This document shows positions 41,867 through 53,700 of a DNA stretch of 64,000 nt, in pieces (the first letter of the stretch is position 1; each line of letters opens with the position of its first letter). Position numbers and translations under genes: made by a program. Under the pieces are notes generated by a model, which saw only the letters and a list, made by a program, of their open reading frames with translations, had not been told where the DNA came from and did no database searches. The stretch comes from Adiantum capillus-veneris (lineage: Eukaryota > Streptophyta > Polypodiopsida > Polypodiales > Pteridaceae). The stretch covers positions 111,807,469-111,871,468 of the forward strand of contig CM043951.1 of the NCBI GenBank assembly GCA_014529385.2, given 5' to 3'.

Positions 41867-43404
41867 TATTAGGACATCATTGCCAAGCATTTAGGTGCAT
41901 TCTAAGTCAAAAACGACTAGGTAAAAATTCCATTGTTGTTAATAATGGTGATTTTGGCACTTGACCTGTAATAGGACTAGTCTTTGAAGTTCTTAAAGTC
42001 GAAAAGAATGTCGCAGGACATATCTTTCGTTAGCACGATTTGAAAGATTGTTGAATAGTCTATTAAATAGAGCTTATACGAATGAGTTCAGATATTAAGA
42101 GATAACATATATTCTTTTTTTTTAAAATAATACACTAAAGACGGATTTGATAAAGATTAATGAATAACAGATAGTCTGTCTATGAATAATAAAATTGAGA
42201 TTTTTATTAATATCAATGTTTTATATTTATGTGTTTTAGCTTAAAATGCATGGGTAGGCTTAAAATAAGTTGTAAAAGTAGTGGAGACCCAAAAATAAAG
42301 GTTTTAAGAGTCGCGACCTAAAAGTTGCGTTTTTAGTCAAACAGAGACGTTTTTCGTAATTCTGTCCGCGTTGCCTTGTAGCCCAGACCTATTTTCGTCG
42401 TTTTGAGTATCTGGATTTCTCTGTTCTGAGTTCGTTTGTAGAAGTTATGATGAAAACAAACAAAAGGCAGTAGTAGTGTAGTATACACAGGAACAGACAG
42501 ACATACAACATCATATAGCTCTCGCTGCTATCAACCAAGAAGTGGATTGTTTCTTCATGATAGAGTATGGCAATTGAGATTATGAAGGTATATAATTATG
42601 TTTTTTTACTTTGATTATCATGTTGAATTGGTTGCACGAGTATGTTCTTTTGGCTATTTTTTAGGCGATGGAGAAACCAATGTGTGAAACAGGATCTGTG
42701 CAAAGTGTCATGATAGAAATCTAACCTTCACGGATCGCTTAGCGATCACGTTCTTATATTATTCTCGCAGGTATACTTGGTGCAAAAATCGTGCAGGCTT
42801 TTCGAGGAAAAGAATGATAAAAGCACGACGGGTGGTGCGTTTGGGAATCATTCACCGATCTCTTCTTCTGCGAGTGTGAGTGAGAGTGCGAGTGCGAGTG
42901 CGAGTGAGACGCTGCATGCAAGCGAACTGAAGCTCGGGGGTGGTCGGGAGGTTCGAGCTCCGTACAATGGAGTGCGCCCATATATTTTGCTCCTCTGTTG
43001 TATCAAACACTATCAATACAAAGATCTCTTTCTCTATCTTTTGCTATCGATCTCTATTATTCGGTTCCCGTGACATGACCTAAAGTGGGGTTTGAGACCA
43101 TAAGCATGTGTTCTTGGGTCTTATAAACATGTCCTAGAAGTTTCATTACATTTGGATCTCAATTGATGCTATAACGGGTGTGATTTGTTTGTTGCCGATG
43201 AGCGATTGGCTTTTGGTGATTTCAGTCACTTGAGTGTAGCTTGAGTTAGATGGGAGTTGTTAGTTGTTTTTCTAGAGATTGACAACCTCTTGTAGCCTGT
43301 ATGCACTAGTAAAGTCAGCTTCGTCCCATGGATTAACAATTTAATCATGGTTCTCGCTAAAACAACAATAAGATAGGATAGTGAGGTTAGACACACATCC
43401 CACA
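41867..43404 (+). repeat. Right LTR of gypsy-3, interrupted by LTR-D
   Basis: 41867-41966 and 43081-43404 together align with 34313-34733. The start has decayed (TATTAGGACATC for TGTTGGGGCATC). The end is ATCCCACA at 43404. Confidence 0.78.
41967..43075 (+). repeat. LTR-D, plus-oriented solo LTR (1109 bp)
   Basis: It starts TGTAATAGG, ends CCCGTGACA and is flanked by a perfect TGACC duplication (41962-41966 and 43076-43080). No internal retroelement sequence is attached, so it is a solo LTR. A GAGTGC repeat tract lies at 42870-42910. Confidence 0.9.
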
Positions 43405-44799
43405 AGCATTGAAAGAGCAGGCTTCTACTCTTGTGTGCTTTGTTGCTCTTTCTAGCTTCTCCTTGCTCTTCCTAAAAAATCTTTACGATCTATCTATTGA
43501 CCATGTTCAATAATGAACTTGATGTCATTAGACATATGTCAAAAGCAACGGACATAAATACAAGTTGGAGCTGCTTAAATACAGACTTCACTAAGGTCTA
43601 TGTGAACTAGTAATAATGCTCCAAAGTAGAGGGGTTTAGGCAACAATGAAGCTCAGAATCTGACATGTGATGCAAGTGACGTACTATCACTTCAAAGGAG
43701 AGTTTTTGTTGATGTTTTTCCAGCTTCGTGTCAGCCACATTTGTAAGATATAATTTTAAAACATAAATGTTGTTAGAGGAGAGGGTAAACTATCAAAATC
43801 ATGTCATGACCCTAATCCATAAACAATGGACATAATTTATAGCAAACAACAATATATTATGATTGCAATCCATACATTGCACAATAGAGAGGAGAACACC
43901 CAAAGAGAGAGATAGAGATAGGCGAACAGGCCAAGAGTTTAAGAGACGCTCATCACAAGAACTGTACCTTGTTATGTGTGTTAGAGAATACACGTAAACG
44001 ATTGGAGTGTACATGTGAATAAACCATCTTGTGTGAGGTACGCTCAACACAAGTCGTGGACATTGTTGTAATGTTGATTGATAGTTTAATCAATCTAGTC
44101 CCTGTTAAAGTGTGTGGAATGGACAACAAAACCATCAACGAACAATTTAACAATCTCAAAATTGTGGTCAAACGTTGTACATATTTACATCCAGGAAAAC
44201 ACCAAGTCATCTAGTGATGAGTAGCGTATCCACAAACCAGAAATTATAAGGGAAAGGCGTGTCATGCTGAGATGAAGAGGGCATAGGTATGCATCTCTCC
44301 ACTCTTAGGTAGACAAACGTAACCCTCACATTTCTATGTAGTAAGAACAATGATGTGACTTAATCTAATAAACATTAGCGGACAACTTAACAATCTCAGA
44401 TACAGGCCAAATATCGCATGTATCTACATCCAAGACAACACCAAGTCATCTAGTGATTAACAATGACATGTCTTTAGAGTTTGAAGCACAAGAGTAAATA
44501 GTGCATCACATTCTCTGTTTGACAAGGAGAACTCTTGTGTTTCTACGTGGTGTAAATGATGATTTGAGTTGATCTAAAATTAAGAAACCTATAGTTCGTA
44601 CTACAGTGAGAGGTGTCGCATCATGCCCACTTCACTCCATGAGTTGACCACTAAATTCTAACTCAGGTCTATGGTGAGAGATATACTACTACACCACACA
44701 AGTGACAATCTAAGTCTGTCCTAAAACTCGTCCTTGTAGTGATCCAAGTGGATTCACAAGACAAAAAAAAGTGACTAGACTCTACTCACTTCTCGAGTG
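43405..44799 (+). other. Unassigned sequence between gypsy-3 and copia-A2
   Basis: No gene is seen. A segment around AACAATTTAACAATCTCA ... CACCAAGTCATCTAGTGA occurs at about 44138-44218 and again, diverged, at 44378-44458. Near 44665-44705 a GTGAGAGA..ACTACACCACAC block resembles 50322-50360 on the other side of copia-A2. This may be an old, unrecognised repeat. Confidence 0.5.
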
Positions 44800-44804
44800 A
44801 GCCG

Positions 44805-44949
44805 TGTTGAGATGCAGAGAGAAAGAGAGAGAGAGACGAGAAAAGAGACACACCATATACGCTCCCAAAGACTGATTCATATTGAGGACAAGATACAAAT
44901 ATATAGGTGAGACCAAGTTGAGTAGAGTGAGCCATATATAGCTCCAACA
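44805..44949 (-). repeat. 3' LTR of copia-A2 (145 bp)
   Basis: TGTTGAGATGCAG to GCTCCAACA on the + strand; the CCCCCACTC polypurine complement follows at 44950. Confidence 0.95.
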
Positions 44950-45292
44950 CCCCCACTCAAACAAAGGTCTCTAGCTTTGGATGAAAAAACCCTTGGGGAG
45001 TTCAAGGGAAAAACCCAAGCCCCTATACAATGTGAAAATATGAACCAATGATGATGATGTGAAAGTGAATTGTGCATCTATGTACAAATATTCAAGTGGC
45101 TTAGGGATCACAATGTGCAAATGTGGAGTGTGCATAGTGCATGGTACCTAAAAGATTACAATGTCATATGTACAAAGCTATTACAATAGCAAAGAAGCTA
45201 ATCTAGAAAGAGTGAGGTCGAAGCAACTCCAAGCTCCGAGCGCAAGAGGATGAAACGTGACTCGTTGAGGCCTTTGGTCAAAATGTCTGCAA

Positions 45293-46620
45293 TCATCTGG
45301 TCACTTGGACAGTGTTCAACCATAATGGTTTCCTTGCGTACTTCATACCTGACATAATGATAATGGACAGCAATATGCTTTGACTTATTATGTTGAACAT
45401 AGTCTTTTCATGACTAATAGCACTTTGGTTCTCACACCGCAAGGGTGTGCTAGAAAGAGAAGAGTGACCAATATCAACCAGCATTTGTCGAAACCAAATC
45501 AACTCACGAGCTGCAAGTGATGCCGCAACATATTCTGACTCACTAGTAGAAACTGCAACACAACGTTGTTTCTTGCTAGTCCAAGAAACAAGACAACCAT
45601 TTATAAAGAAGCAATTTCCACTAGTAGATCGCATAGATAAATGTGAGCTTGCCCAGTCTGCATCTGTGTAACCCAAAAGAGAAAGAGATTGCATAGAATC
45701 CGATGTGAGTTGTCGTCGATAGACTAAACCAAAATCTTTAGTGCCTTTCAAGTATTTCAACACACGCTTTGCAGCAGACCAATGATTAAGAGAAGGACAT
45801 GCAAGATGTTGTCCAAGATAATTAGCAGCAAACAGAATATCAGAACGAGTGTTCATGCCAACAAACTGAAGACATCCAATCAAGTTAGCATAAGGTTGAT
45901 TTGTGACAAGTTGACCGCCATTGTCAGAAGTGTTCTTCGTAGAGCTCGCAAGACAAGGTGTGTTGGCTGAATGTGCAGATTCCATACCAAATTTTTGAAT
46001 AGTATCTGCAATAAACTTTGACTGTCGAAGAAATAAAATACCTTTTGTACGGTTCCAATGGATTTGAATGCCAAGACACGAGTGAATCTCTCCAAGATCC
46101 ACCATATCAAATGAAGAAGACAATAACTTTTTCACTTGCTGAAGAAATCCCAAATCATTGGAAACAAGGATGGTATCATCCACATAAAGAGCAAGAATCA
46201 CAAAACTGCTACCTTGGCGTTTTATGTATAAGTTGGGGTCTGACGAGCAAGAGATGAATCCTTTAGAGGTGAGAAAAAGATCAAATTTTGTATACCAGGC
46301 TCGCGAATCTTGATTGAGACCATATAGTGCCTTATGGAGTTGAGCAACAAGGTCTTCTTTACCTGGAATAACAAACCCTTCTGGTTGTTCCATATAAATT
46401 TCCTCTTCCAAGTCACCATTAAGAAAAGCAGCTCGCACATCCATTTGATGAGCTTCTAAATCAAATTGAACAGCAAATGCCAATAAAACTCAAACACTTG
46501 TAATTCGAACAACTGGTGAAAAAGTCTCTTGATAATCAACACCAGCTACTTGGGAGTAACCTTTTGCAACTAAACGCGCCTTGAACTTGTCAAAAGATCT
46601 ATCTGCTTTTACTTTTGTCT
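45293..46620 (-). pseudogene. Copia-A2 pol, RT and RNase H
   Basis: RT runs from the [21 protein letters not shown] region (46620-46560) through HQMDVRAAFLNGDLEEE and the catalytic LYVDDTILVSND. RNase H has GYTDADWASS, STSESEYVAASLAARELIW and CENQSAIS. The Asp of the usual CDNQSA is Glu here (CENQSA). A TGA at ~46491 replaces a CGA (Arg) codon, and a TAA (about 46624) lies just upstream of the RT start. A small deletion near 45408 shifts the last residues. Confidence 0.88.
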
Positions 46621-46621
46621 T

Positions 46622-47194
46622 TTACACCCACTTATATTTAATAGCTGTACGACCAGGAGGTAATTCAGCTAGTATCCATGTACCTTTAGAGATAAGAGAA
46701 TCGTACTCTGCTTCCATAGCCTCTTGCCATTGATCCTTTTGTGGTGAAGAGATAGCTTCATCATAAGTAATGGGATCTTCGGAAGTAGAAAAAGAATTAT
46801 CAGCAATATCGTCATCATAAACATGACATGAGCCATGTTCAAAATCAATAGGCAGATCAACAAAAATATCAATATCATCATTGGTAACATTCGGAATGGA
46901 TGGTTGTGAAGAGAAAAGTTGCTCTATAGGAAGAGTTTCATCTTCTGAAACAAATGGAAAAGCTTGAAGCAATGATTTAGTATCATCAGAATCATCCATG
47001 GACCATGAGCCTCCCATAAGCTGTTCGTGAAAAGTAGCATCACGATTCACAATTACTTTCTTGGAGGAAGGGTCATTGAATTTGTAGCCTTTGGAAGTGT
47101 CATAATATCCAATAAAAATAACTTTAAGACCAGGAGCATCAAGCTTTGTTCGTGTTTCTTTGGGAACATGAATATAAGTAATACATCCAAAGGT
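46622..47194 (-). pseudogene. Copia-A2 pol, integrase-RT linker
   Basis: The open frame 46622-47050 holds the acidic linker (DDTKSLLQAFPFVSEDETL, DIDIFVDLPIDFEHG) and the RT lead-in YDSLISKGTWILAELPPG RTAIKYKWV, ending at a TAA. This is the 95-bp segment that copia-A1 lacks. 47051-47194 continues the integrase tail (HVPKETRTKLDAPG) with a stop where integrase reads SHF. Confidence 0.85.
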
Positions 47195-48415
47195 TCAAAA
47201 ATGAGATACAGAAGGAATGTCACCTGTCCATGCTGTGATGGGTATCTTACCAGAGGGTGCAGTAGTAGGAAGATGATTCAGAATAAATACTGCTATCAAA
47301 GTAGCTTCAGCCCAAAAAACACGAGATAAGCGAGAATGAATCAGCATACATCTTACAGCATTGAGAATAGTGCGATTCTTTTGTTCAGCAACACCGTTCT
47401 GTTGAGGCGAATATGGAATAGTGTGTTCATGATGAATTCCACTGTCAGCACAGTGACTCACAAACTCTCGAGAAACATATTCGCCTCCATTGTCACTACG
47501 AAGCTTCTTAAGACGATGACCAGTTTGAAGTTCCGTAGCCTTGTGGAATTGTTTGAAAATAGATAAGGCTTCAGATTTTTTTCCAAGTGGAAATACAGTC
47601 GTATACCTTGAGAAATCATCAATGAAAGTAATGAAGTAGCGATATTGTGATCTCGAAGAAGGTAGAGATCCACATATATCAGTATCAACAAGATCCAATA
47701 TGTCATGAGAATGAGTTATATTTGAAAGCGGAAAGGGTTTGCGATTGTGTTTCCCAAGAGCACAAAATTCACAAATTCCCATATGAGGATGGGCTTTAAG
47801 ATCCATGCCATGAACAAGATCACGACGTTGAAGATCAAGGAGTTTTGAGAAATCAGCATGAACAAAACGGTGATGCCATACTTTGCAATCATGATCACCT
47901 GGAGTAGTGACAACATTTGCTAAAGCATCATTGAGAGAGAGTTCAAACAAATTACCATTTCGAGGAGCAGTGGCTATAGTCTGTCCATCTTTCTCAATTC
48001 GGCATTTGGTATGATCAAATCCAACAAACAGACCAAGATCAACAAGTCTAGAAACTGAAAGAAGATTACGTTGAAGATCTGGTACATGTAATACTCCTCG
48101 CAAAATTCGAGTGGAAGAAGATAAGGTACCAAGATATAAGTCTCCAATACCCTTTACTTGACAAGTAGTATCATCAGCAAGATAAACAACACGTTGAACT
48201 GGCAGTGGATGATAGTTATGGAGCCACTTAGACTGATATGTCATATTTCCTGTAGCACCAGAATCGACAATAAAAAGTGATCCATCGCGTACATGAAGTA
48301 TTCTGTCTGGAGCAACCGAACATAGGACGCAGCTTGTTTCTGGTACAATGTTGTTTCGATGTTCAGTAGCATATGCTCTATTGCGATCTGTGTCGAATCG
48401 ACGCTTATAGCACAT
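47195..48415 (-). pseudogene. Copia-A2 pol, protease and integrase
   Basis: Open for 406 codons: FIVDSGATGNMTY protease motif, VWHHRFVH...CEFCALGKHNRKPF zinc region, then the integrase core with DTDICGSLP, RSDNGGEYVS and PQQNGVAEQKNRT. The second Asp motif is intact (SDNGGEY) and the Glu is present. It is nearly identical to copia-A1 apart from scattered substitutions. It ends at a stop in SHF.TFGC. Confidence 0.9.
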
Positions 48416-49352
48416 ATGAGTGGGATGATATGATCGTTCATAATATTCACAAGAAGAAGAAGAAGAGTCTCTAGATAAATGTGGTTGTTTTGTGATAATA
48501 TTGTGTTCTTCATCATATTGACGTGCCCAACAATCATCTTCAGTATGGCCATTTCTGTTGCAGTAAGAACATTGCTTATTAGGAAATTTGAGACGAGAGA
48601 AAATATTACCGCGACGGCCACCTCTGTGGTTTCCTCATTGAAATGGACGCCTTCGAGCATAAACAGCCCGTTCCATCTGTTGTGACTCAGTCTCCTCGTG
48701 TGAAATCATAGCTGTATAATGACTAGCATTACGACGTTCTTGACGTTGAGAGTATTCAATTAAAGACATGCAGGCTTGGTCGAAATCAAGACCATCTTTA
48801 TTAGAGAGAATAGTAACAATGTTATCATAAGAAGAGTCCTTCACTGTATCAAGGAGAAGTGTAATCAATTGCTTTTGTGGAACAGGATCACCGGCAGCAG
48901 CAAGTTGATTAATGATAGATTTGAAAGATTCAATATGTCCCGTCATGGCAGTACCAACTTCATATTGTAACTTGTTAAGCAACCCTCTGAAAGTTTGCAA
49001 TAAGGTACTTCCATACGTCGTGGGAAGTAGGCAGTTCGTACATATCAAGAAAAAGGGAATCAGTAAGAGCAGAAAGAATATACCGACAAGCTGCTTTATC
49101 ACGTCGTTGCCAATCCGTATAGGCAACATTCCAATCTTCAAATATAGGTCCTTCAGTGATAAGCACGTTATCATTATCTGTATCAACAGGCTAAGGCGGA
49201 CAAACACGATTTCCAAGAACAACATCGGAGAGTTCATCGCCTTCAAGAATTAACAACATCTTTTCTTTCCAGCCTGGAAAACCTTGATCTTGGAAAGGAG
49301 GAACAAAACGCTGGCTAGAAGGAAAGCCGTTGACGAGAATATTCATAGCCAT
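48416..49352 (-). pseudogene. Copia-A2 gag
   Basis: The start ATG is at 49350-49352 (MAMNILVNGFPSSQRF). The UBN2-type gag reads through SFKSIINQLAAAGDPVPQKQ and LIEYSQRQERRN. An Arg-rich stretch and two zinc knuckles (second one CEYYERSYHPTHMC, with one Cys lost) follow. It has an in-frame TAG at 49191-49193 shared with copia-A1, a ~33-bp deletion removing the KKSVTEILYL segment, and a TGA near 48637 (CGA in A1) before the first knuckle. Confidence 0.85.
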
Positions 49353-50130
49353 ATCTTCTTGCGAGAAGACGTATAAGATAAGATCGCAGAATTTGCACAC
49401 CATATATGGTGAAGGCCGCAATTGAGAATGAGAGAGATATGAGGACTGCGTTCTGTCAATGATAAAAAATTAAACGTAAGAAGGATGCTCAAGGAACTTC
49501 CAAAGATGTGAGAGACGTCACCCAAATGGGGCAGGGTAAAGGAGACGTTAATAATAAAAGAGTCCTCAAAATAGAGTGGCGTGAGACGCAAGATTGACGG
49601 CCACAATATGAATAGAAAAAAGCTAAATCTTCTCGAAAAAGTTAACGCCAAAATAAGAAAAACGATTGCGGACGCTTCACGAAGAAGTAGGACGAAGAAA
49701 GCTGCGTCAAGCTCAATTGCAGTAAAAACAACATAACTTTCTGTTGGAAACTCCGATTGACGCAAACCTAGAACTCAAATCGAAGAGCTCGAGGAGACGA
49801 ACAAGTTTTGGATGAAAAGTACCATTGCGCTATGCTCCATTGCGCTTTTCCCGTTTCTCCAAATTTTGAGCAGAACAGCAAGAAAAATTGAGATGAAGTT
49901 CAGGGTGTCATCAACAAGAAAACGTAATCAACGATTAGATTGATTAACAATAAATGTCACACAAAAAACTAATCATATTCTTCTTAACACAAAACAACCA
50001 CAGTTAACAAGAATCAATGCTCAAAAATAAAATTTAAAGTAATTTTTGAATCTTACATGCAAATCGCATACACATACTGTTTTGTCACCATGAATTGAAT
50101 CGGCACATGATCGTTACTGCTCTGATACCA
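49353..50130 (-). other. Copia-A2 leader
   Basis: The leader includes an open hydrophobic stretch (49440-49765) preceding gag without an ATG, broken by a small insertion near 49465. The rest is non-coding. The primer site is at 50119-50130. Confidence 0.6.
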
Positions 50131-50275
50131 TGTTGAGATGCAGAGAGAAAGAGAGAGAGAGACGAGACAAGAGACACACCATATACGCTCCCAAAGACTG
50201 ATTCATATTGAGGACAAGATACAAATATATAGGTGAGACCAAGTTGAGTAGAGTGAGCCATATATAGCTCCAACA
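50131..50275 (-). repeat. 5' LTR of copia-A2 (145 bp)
   Basis: It is the partner of 44805-44949 with one substitution; AGCCG follows at 50276-50280. Confidence 0.95.
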
Positions 50276-50899
50276 AGCCGCCAGGTGGCTACACACCACG
50301 AAGTGGTCTATAACCTACAAGCCAACTTTGTGGTGAGAGAAAAACTACAACACCACACGAGTCTGGCACAACAAAGAAAAACAAGTTAGTACACATTTAA
50401 ACAAGTTTAAAAGGATACCTCAATAGTCTCTAGCTGTATATAGCTCTACAGTTGTAGTTGCTGGTTTTGATCGAAACTGGCAACTGCTTTATATAGAGAA
50501 TTTTTTTGATCAAAATATCTTGCAATCAAAAAGAAAAAATACAGATATTCGGTGATTATTTGGGATTTCAGCATATAATGATGTTTTATACGTTTTTTTT
50601 TTGTACGGGTGTATAAATGAAACCTAGATCACATTATATTCGTTCTTGTTGCAAAACTTGGTTTTGGGGACATCAGCCCACGACACACACATCCAAAGCT
50701 GCCAAAATGTGTTCCTATCCTAGAGGTTCTAATTCTTCTTCTTCTAGAAAGGGCTTTGGATGTAGTCTATGTCTTCTAGAACTCTTTCTAAAACTTGTTC
50801 CTTGCCCTTTAAGTTTCCACATTCTAAAGCTCTGTACATTCATAATTGTTTGGACTTACCTAACCATGCTGTAAGTCCTGATCCTACTAATGTAGTTAA

Positions 50900-51447
50900 G
50901 TCAAACTCCTAAACTGGTGTTTTAAATACATCCTTGTTATTGTGGTCCTTTAGGTTAGTCTTGGTTTTTTCTTCAATGTTTATTAGGTAGGTATGATCAT
51001 ATCCCCAATCCTGAACCATTCTTAGCTGTCTCATGAATGGTCTTCCTAATATGACATCTTAGTTGTTCTTTTTTCCAAAATCAACTATAGCAAATGCATG
51101 CTCATATTCAATTCCAAAACAGGTAACAATTACGTTCTCTAGAAGCCCCAAGGGTTTCTCCATATCCCCATATGCAAGCTGTAGTTTCAACGTTGTTGCT
51201 CTTAAAGCCGGTTTTCCCCATTTTTCCATGTTTGTTTTGTAGCAATGGCTACCCCAACTCCATTGTCAAGAATTACCATGGTGGTGACACTTTGAAATTC
51301 CGCAAGAAGAGTTGTGTTGCCATCTTCTCCTTCACAATATTCTTTGACTTTGTTTAGCGGTACCAACCCTGTGAGGTGCATCTTTTTGAGTTCCTTGATC
51401 CCCTCTTGAATTTGTGATAAAGGATCCTTTACACCAAAAATTTCCAA
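50900..51447 (-). pseudogene. Gypsy-4 aspartic-protease-like domain
   Basis: Reading 51447 downward: KKMHLTGLVPLNKVKEYCEG, TMVILDNGVGVAIATKQTW (retropepsin-like D-N-G), LKLQLAYGDMEKPLGLLEN, FGIEYEHAFAIVDFG and a DVILGRPFMRQLRMVQDWGYD motif near 51010-51060. The ILGRPF motif followed by QDW is typical of plant gypsy proteases. Stops and shifts are present. Confidence 0.65.
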
Positions 51448-51541
51448 ACAACTTCATATTATAATCCACATGTTTGTTTGTATCTGTAGAGCAGCTCAAT
51501 TAGCATTATTGTGCTTTTTACATGTATTGATAATATGTGTA

Positions 51542-52510
51542 TCAACTCCTCAATGTGGATGACTTTCTTGGAAGAGAGTCTCTGAGATGGGATGGCAACA
51601 ACATCTGATCTGAGATGGGATGGAAACAACATCTGATCTTGCCTTGTGCTCTCCCATATAGAAAGGTAGTGTCCTTAGTGATTGAGACTAGTTGTCCATA
51701 GATTGTACAAGTCCTTGGTCTCCCTAATATGATTGGTGTTTCTAGATTAATCTGAGATATATCCTCAAATTCCCCTATGGATGGAAAAAACACTCCTCTT
51801 TCATCACTAGCCTAGTTTACCTGTTTGCTTAGCTCACTCTCTTCGTTGGGCCCTCTAACTTGTTTCCACAATTCTTGAAGACCATCTATTTCTTTACAAC
51901 CCTCTATTATAGATAAGTGAAATTCCTCAAAAGAGTTATCTGTGGTATCCAATACTATCCTTGGTCCTAATGTTGGGTCCTTGAGCTTTGGTCGATGCTC
52001 GTGACTAGGATCTCATTTTATCCAATACTATCCTTGGTTCTAATGTCAGGTCCTTGAACTTTGATTGATTCTCGTGACTAGTATCTCGTTCTATCTGCTC
52101 TTGGTTTAGTGGATTATTTGTGTTGGTGGGACAAGGGCCCCATCCATATGTTTTCCAACTGATGGTTCCAACAAATCTTGGGATGTGTGACTCATTTTTT
52201 GACACATTTCAAGCCTTTTCTTTTCAAGTTCTGCATAGGGATATGTAATCCACCTTTGCTCTTGGGTTTGGTTGTTTTGAAGTCGTTCTTCGTACTCTTT
52301 AACGAGGGCATGTAATGGCTCTTCGTACTCTTCATACTCTTTAACGAGGGCATCTAATGGCTCATTGATTTTTTCTACTAGTATGGATCCTCCCAAACTA
52401 GCATTCTTGGGATTTTTGACTAGGTCTAACATTGGTGATACCTCAAGGGTTCCCCTTCCCTTGTTTTTTTCTCCTTCTAGTTTTCTCAGTTTTTCTTTGA
52501 TCTGTTTCAA
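51542..52510 (-). pseudogene. Gypsy-4 second protease-like remnant and coiled-coil region
   Basis: 51542-51793 has FEDISQINLETPIILGRPRTCTIYGQLVSI, again an ILGRP motif. 52106-52510 is a charged, probably coiled-coil stretch (MKQIKEKLRKLEGEKNKGRG, VKEYEEYEEPLHALVKEYEERLQ) with an internal repeat. No catalytic domain is assigned. Confidence 0.5.
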
Positions 52511-52599
52511 CTGAGAAAGTTTGTTCTCGCTCCTTTCTAGAACTTATTTGAGCTTTCCTAGCTCTCCATGTGTTCTGTTGATTTTTTTACTCAATACTA

Positions 52600-53299
52600 G
52601 GTGTATCATTTTTTGGTTCTCCAATGATGTGTTCAGCTACTGCTTTTTGAGCTTGGGCTCTCATGATCACCTAGATTGGTATCCCTACTTCTTTTTCTGA
52701 CCCACTACTAAATAGTATTGTCTTTAGTATATTCAATGCTACTTTTTCTCCCTTGTTTGCATTCTTTAGGAAATCAGGGGTCAAATGAATCATTCCACAT
52801 TCTGGGCAATATGCATTTACCATAATGCTTCTGTTGTGAGGATAGTCTCTCATCAAGTAGTCTTCGCCACACTTGTAGCATGGACCCTTGGGTTGTTGAG
52901 GTTCTCCTTGAGTAGCCCTCTACAGATAAGCAGGTCTTGATAATCCTCCACGCGCTATGAATAGAAATGTACATTCATCCAGGTTGTATCTACCTTCTCC
53001 TCCTAGAGCATGCGCAATAGCTGCTAGTCCTACCGATGCAATCATGCTCCATGGTTGTAGCATTTTTGGTTTTGAAGGTGGATAGTATCCTATGTTGGCA
53101 TATATCCACTAGGCTCTTCATAATATGTTGGGATTGGAACTAAGGCTTTCTCCCTAGGTTCTTCTACTAATGATGCATATCTAAATTCTATCGGTCTCTT
53201 CCTTGGCAGTGGAGTTGTTGTCCCAAGACAAATTGTGGTCTTTCCACTCCTATTGGCTTTGAAAAAATCCATGTTCATTAGGAGAAATATGAACCCCAA
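52600..53299 (-). pseudogene. Gypsy-4 gag with paired zinc-binding motifs
   Basis: Joining adjacent frames near 52880 gives CYKCGEDYLMRDYPH followed by YCPECGMIHLTPDF, two zinc-knuckle-like motifs. Downstream residues are KGEKVALNILKTILFSSG. Upstream, 53090-53299 (LGTTTPLPRKRPIEFRYASLVEEP, VPIPTYYEEPSGYMP) is a Pro-rich part with no recognised domain. 53300-53437 is non-coding. Confidence 0.55.
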
Positions 53300-53437
53300 A
53301 AGGTCCTTGTAAGGATTTCTAATTTTAGGTATTCAAGGCTAAAAATGTGCGTTGTTAAGGGGACAAGGGAAATGATTGAAGGTAGCTTTATAGGAATTTT
53401 TAATGGCCCTTAGAGGCTTTTTCTAAACAAATAAAGA

Positions 53438-53700
53438 CACTACAAGAGGCTGTGTGCTCTTGTGACGCTGTTAGCGACAGAAATACACTGGGTTTTTATA
53501 ACCCCCGGCGTCGCTAAAACCGTCTCTATATGCGTCGCTATAGGCGTCCCTATATGCGTCGCTATATAGAGACGCTCATAGCGACGGTCATAGTGATGGT
53601 TATAGCGACGTTTACACAGAATTCTATAGCGACGCTCATAGCGACGCTACAGAGCCATAAATAGCGACAGTTATAGCGACGCCCAAGAGAATTTTTTTTT
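53438..53700 (-). repeat. CACTA-B 3' terminal inverted repeat and subterminal repeats
   Basis: The 14-bp terminal repeat CACTACAAGAGGCT is followed from 53470 by a dozen GCGTCGCTAT or complementary units, several in head-to-head pairs (53535-53690). It matches the right end of CACTA-A. 53700-54062 is the non-coding 3' region of ORF2. Confidence 0.88.

Larger units (their letters stand above)
34204..43404 (+). mobile_element. Gypsy-3: Ty3/gypsy element with long repeat-bearing leader, nested LTR-D copies
   Basis: Two LTR copies are recognisable: 34313-34733 and 41867-43404, the latter interrupted by LTR-D at 41967-43075. The first is followed by the primer site TTTGGCACAGCTGCTGGGGA, then a 2-kb leader, an extra ORF, gag, protease and RT on the + strand. 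Both LTRs are preceded by the same internal 3' sequence and purine tract (GCATAGGCGGGG), so the left LTR was itself once downstream of another internal region. RT is cut at 40673; RNase H and integrase are missing. Coding parts have many stops. The lineage is unclear but differs from gypsy-1 and gypsy-2. Confidence 0.82.
44805..50275 (-). mobile_element. Copia-A2: complete copia element, same family as copia-A1
   Basis: A 5471-bp element flanked by AGCCG (44800-44804 and 50276-50280). LTRs of 145 bp (44805-44949, 50131-50275) differ at one position. A primer site TGGTATCAGAGC on the minus strand abuts the 5' LTR (50119-50130), a perfect initiator tRNA-Met match. The internal order is as in copia-A1. 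It keeps the RT start that A1 lost. Diagnostic LTR differences from A1 show independent insertion, yet both share the gag TAG. The 3' non-coding part 44950-45292 holds the polypurine tract and no gene. Confidence 0.96.
50281..53437 (-). mobile_element. Gypsy-4: decayed gag-protease portion of a gypsy element
   Basis: Minus-strand coding remnants resemble gag zinc knuckles and a retropepsin-like domain, and a segment after the protease matches gypsy-3 (TNLKDH...KTPV.EFD versus FNLKDHTYRDIMKIPIQEFD). No LTR is recognised. The region 50281-50880 is non-coding. CACTA-B inserted at 53438 with an AGA duplication. Three short in-place tandem duplications are present (near 51583, 51950 and 52285). 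Confidence 0.6.

Noticed and set aside
43405-44799. Host gene in the unassigned interval
   Set aside because: Only short frames below ~85 codons with no domain, splice pattern or codon bias.
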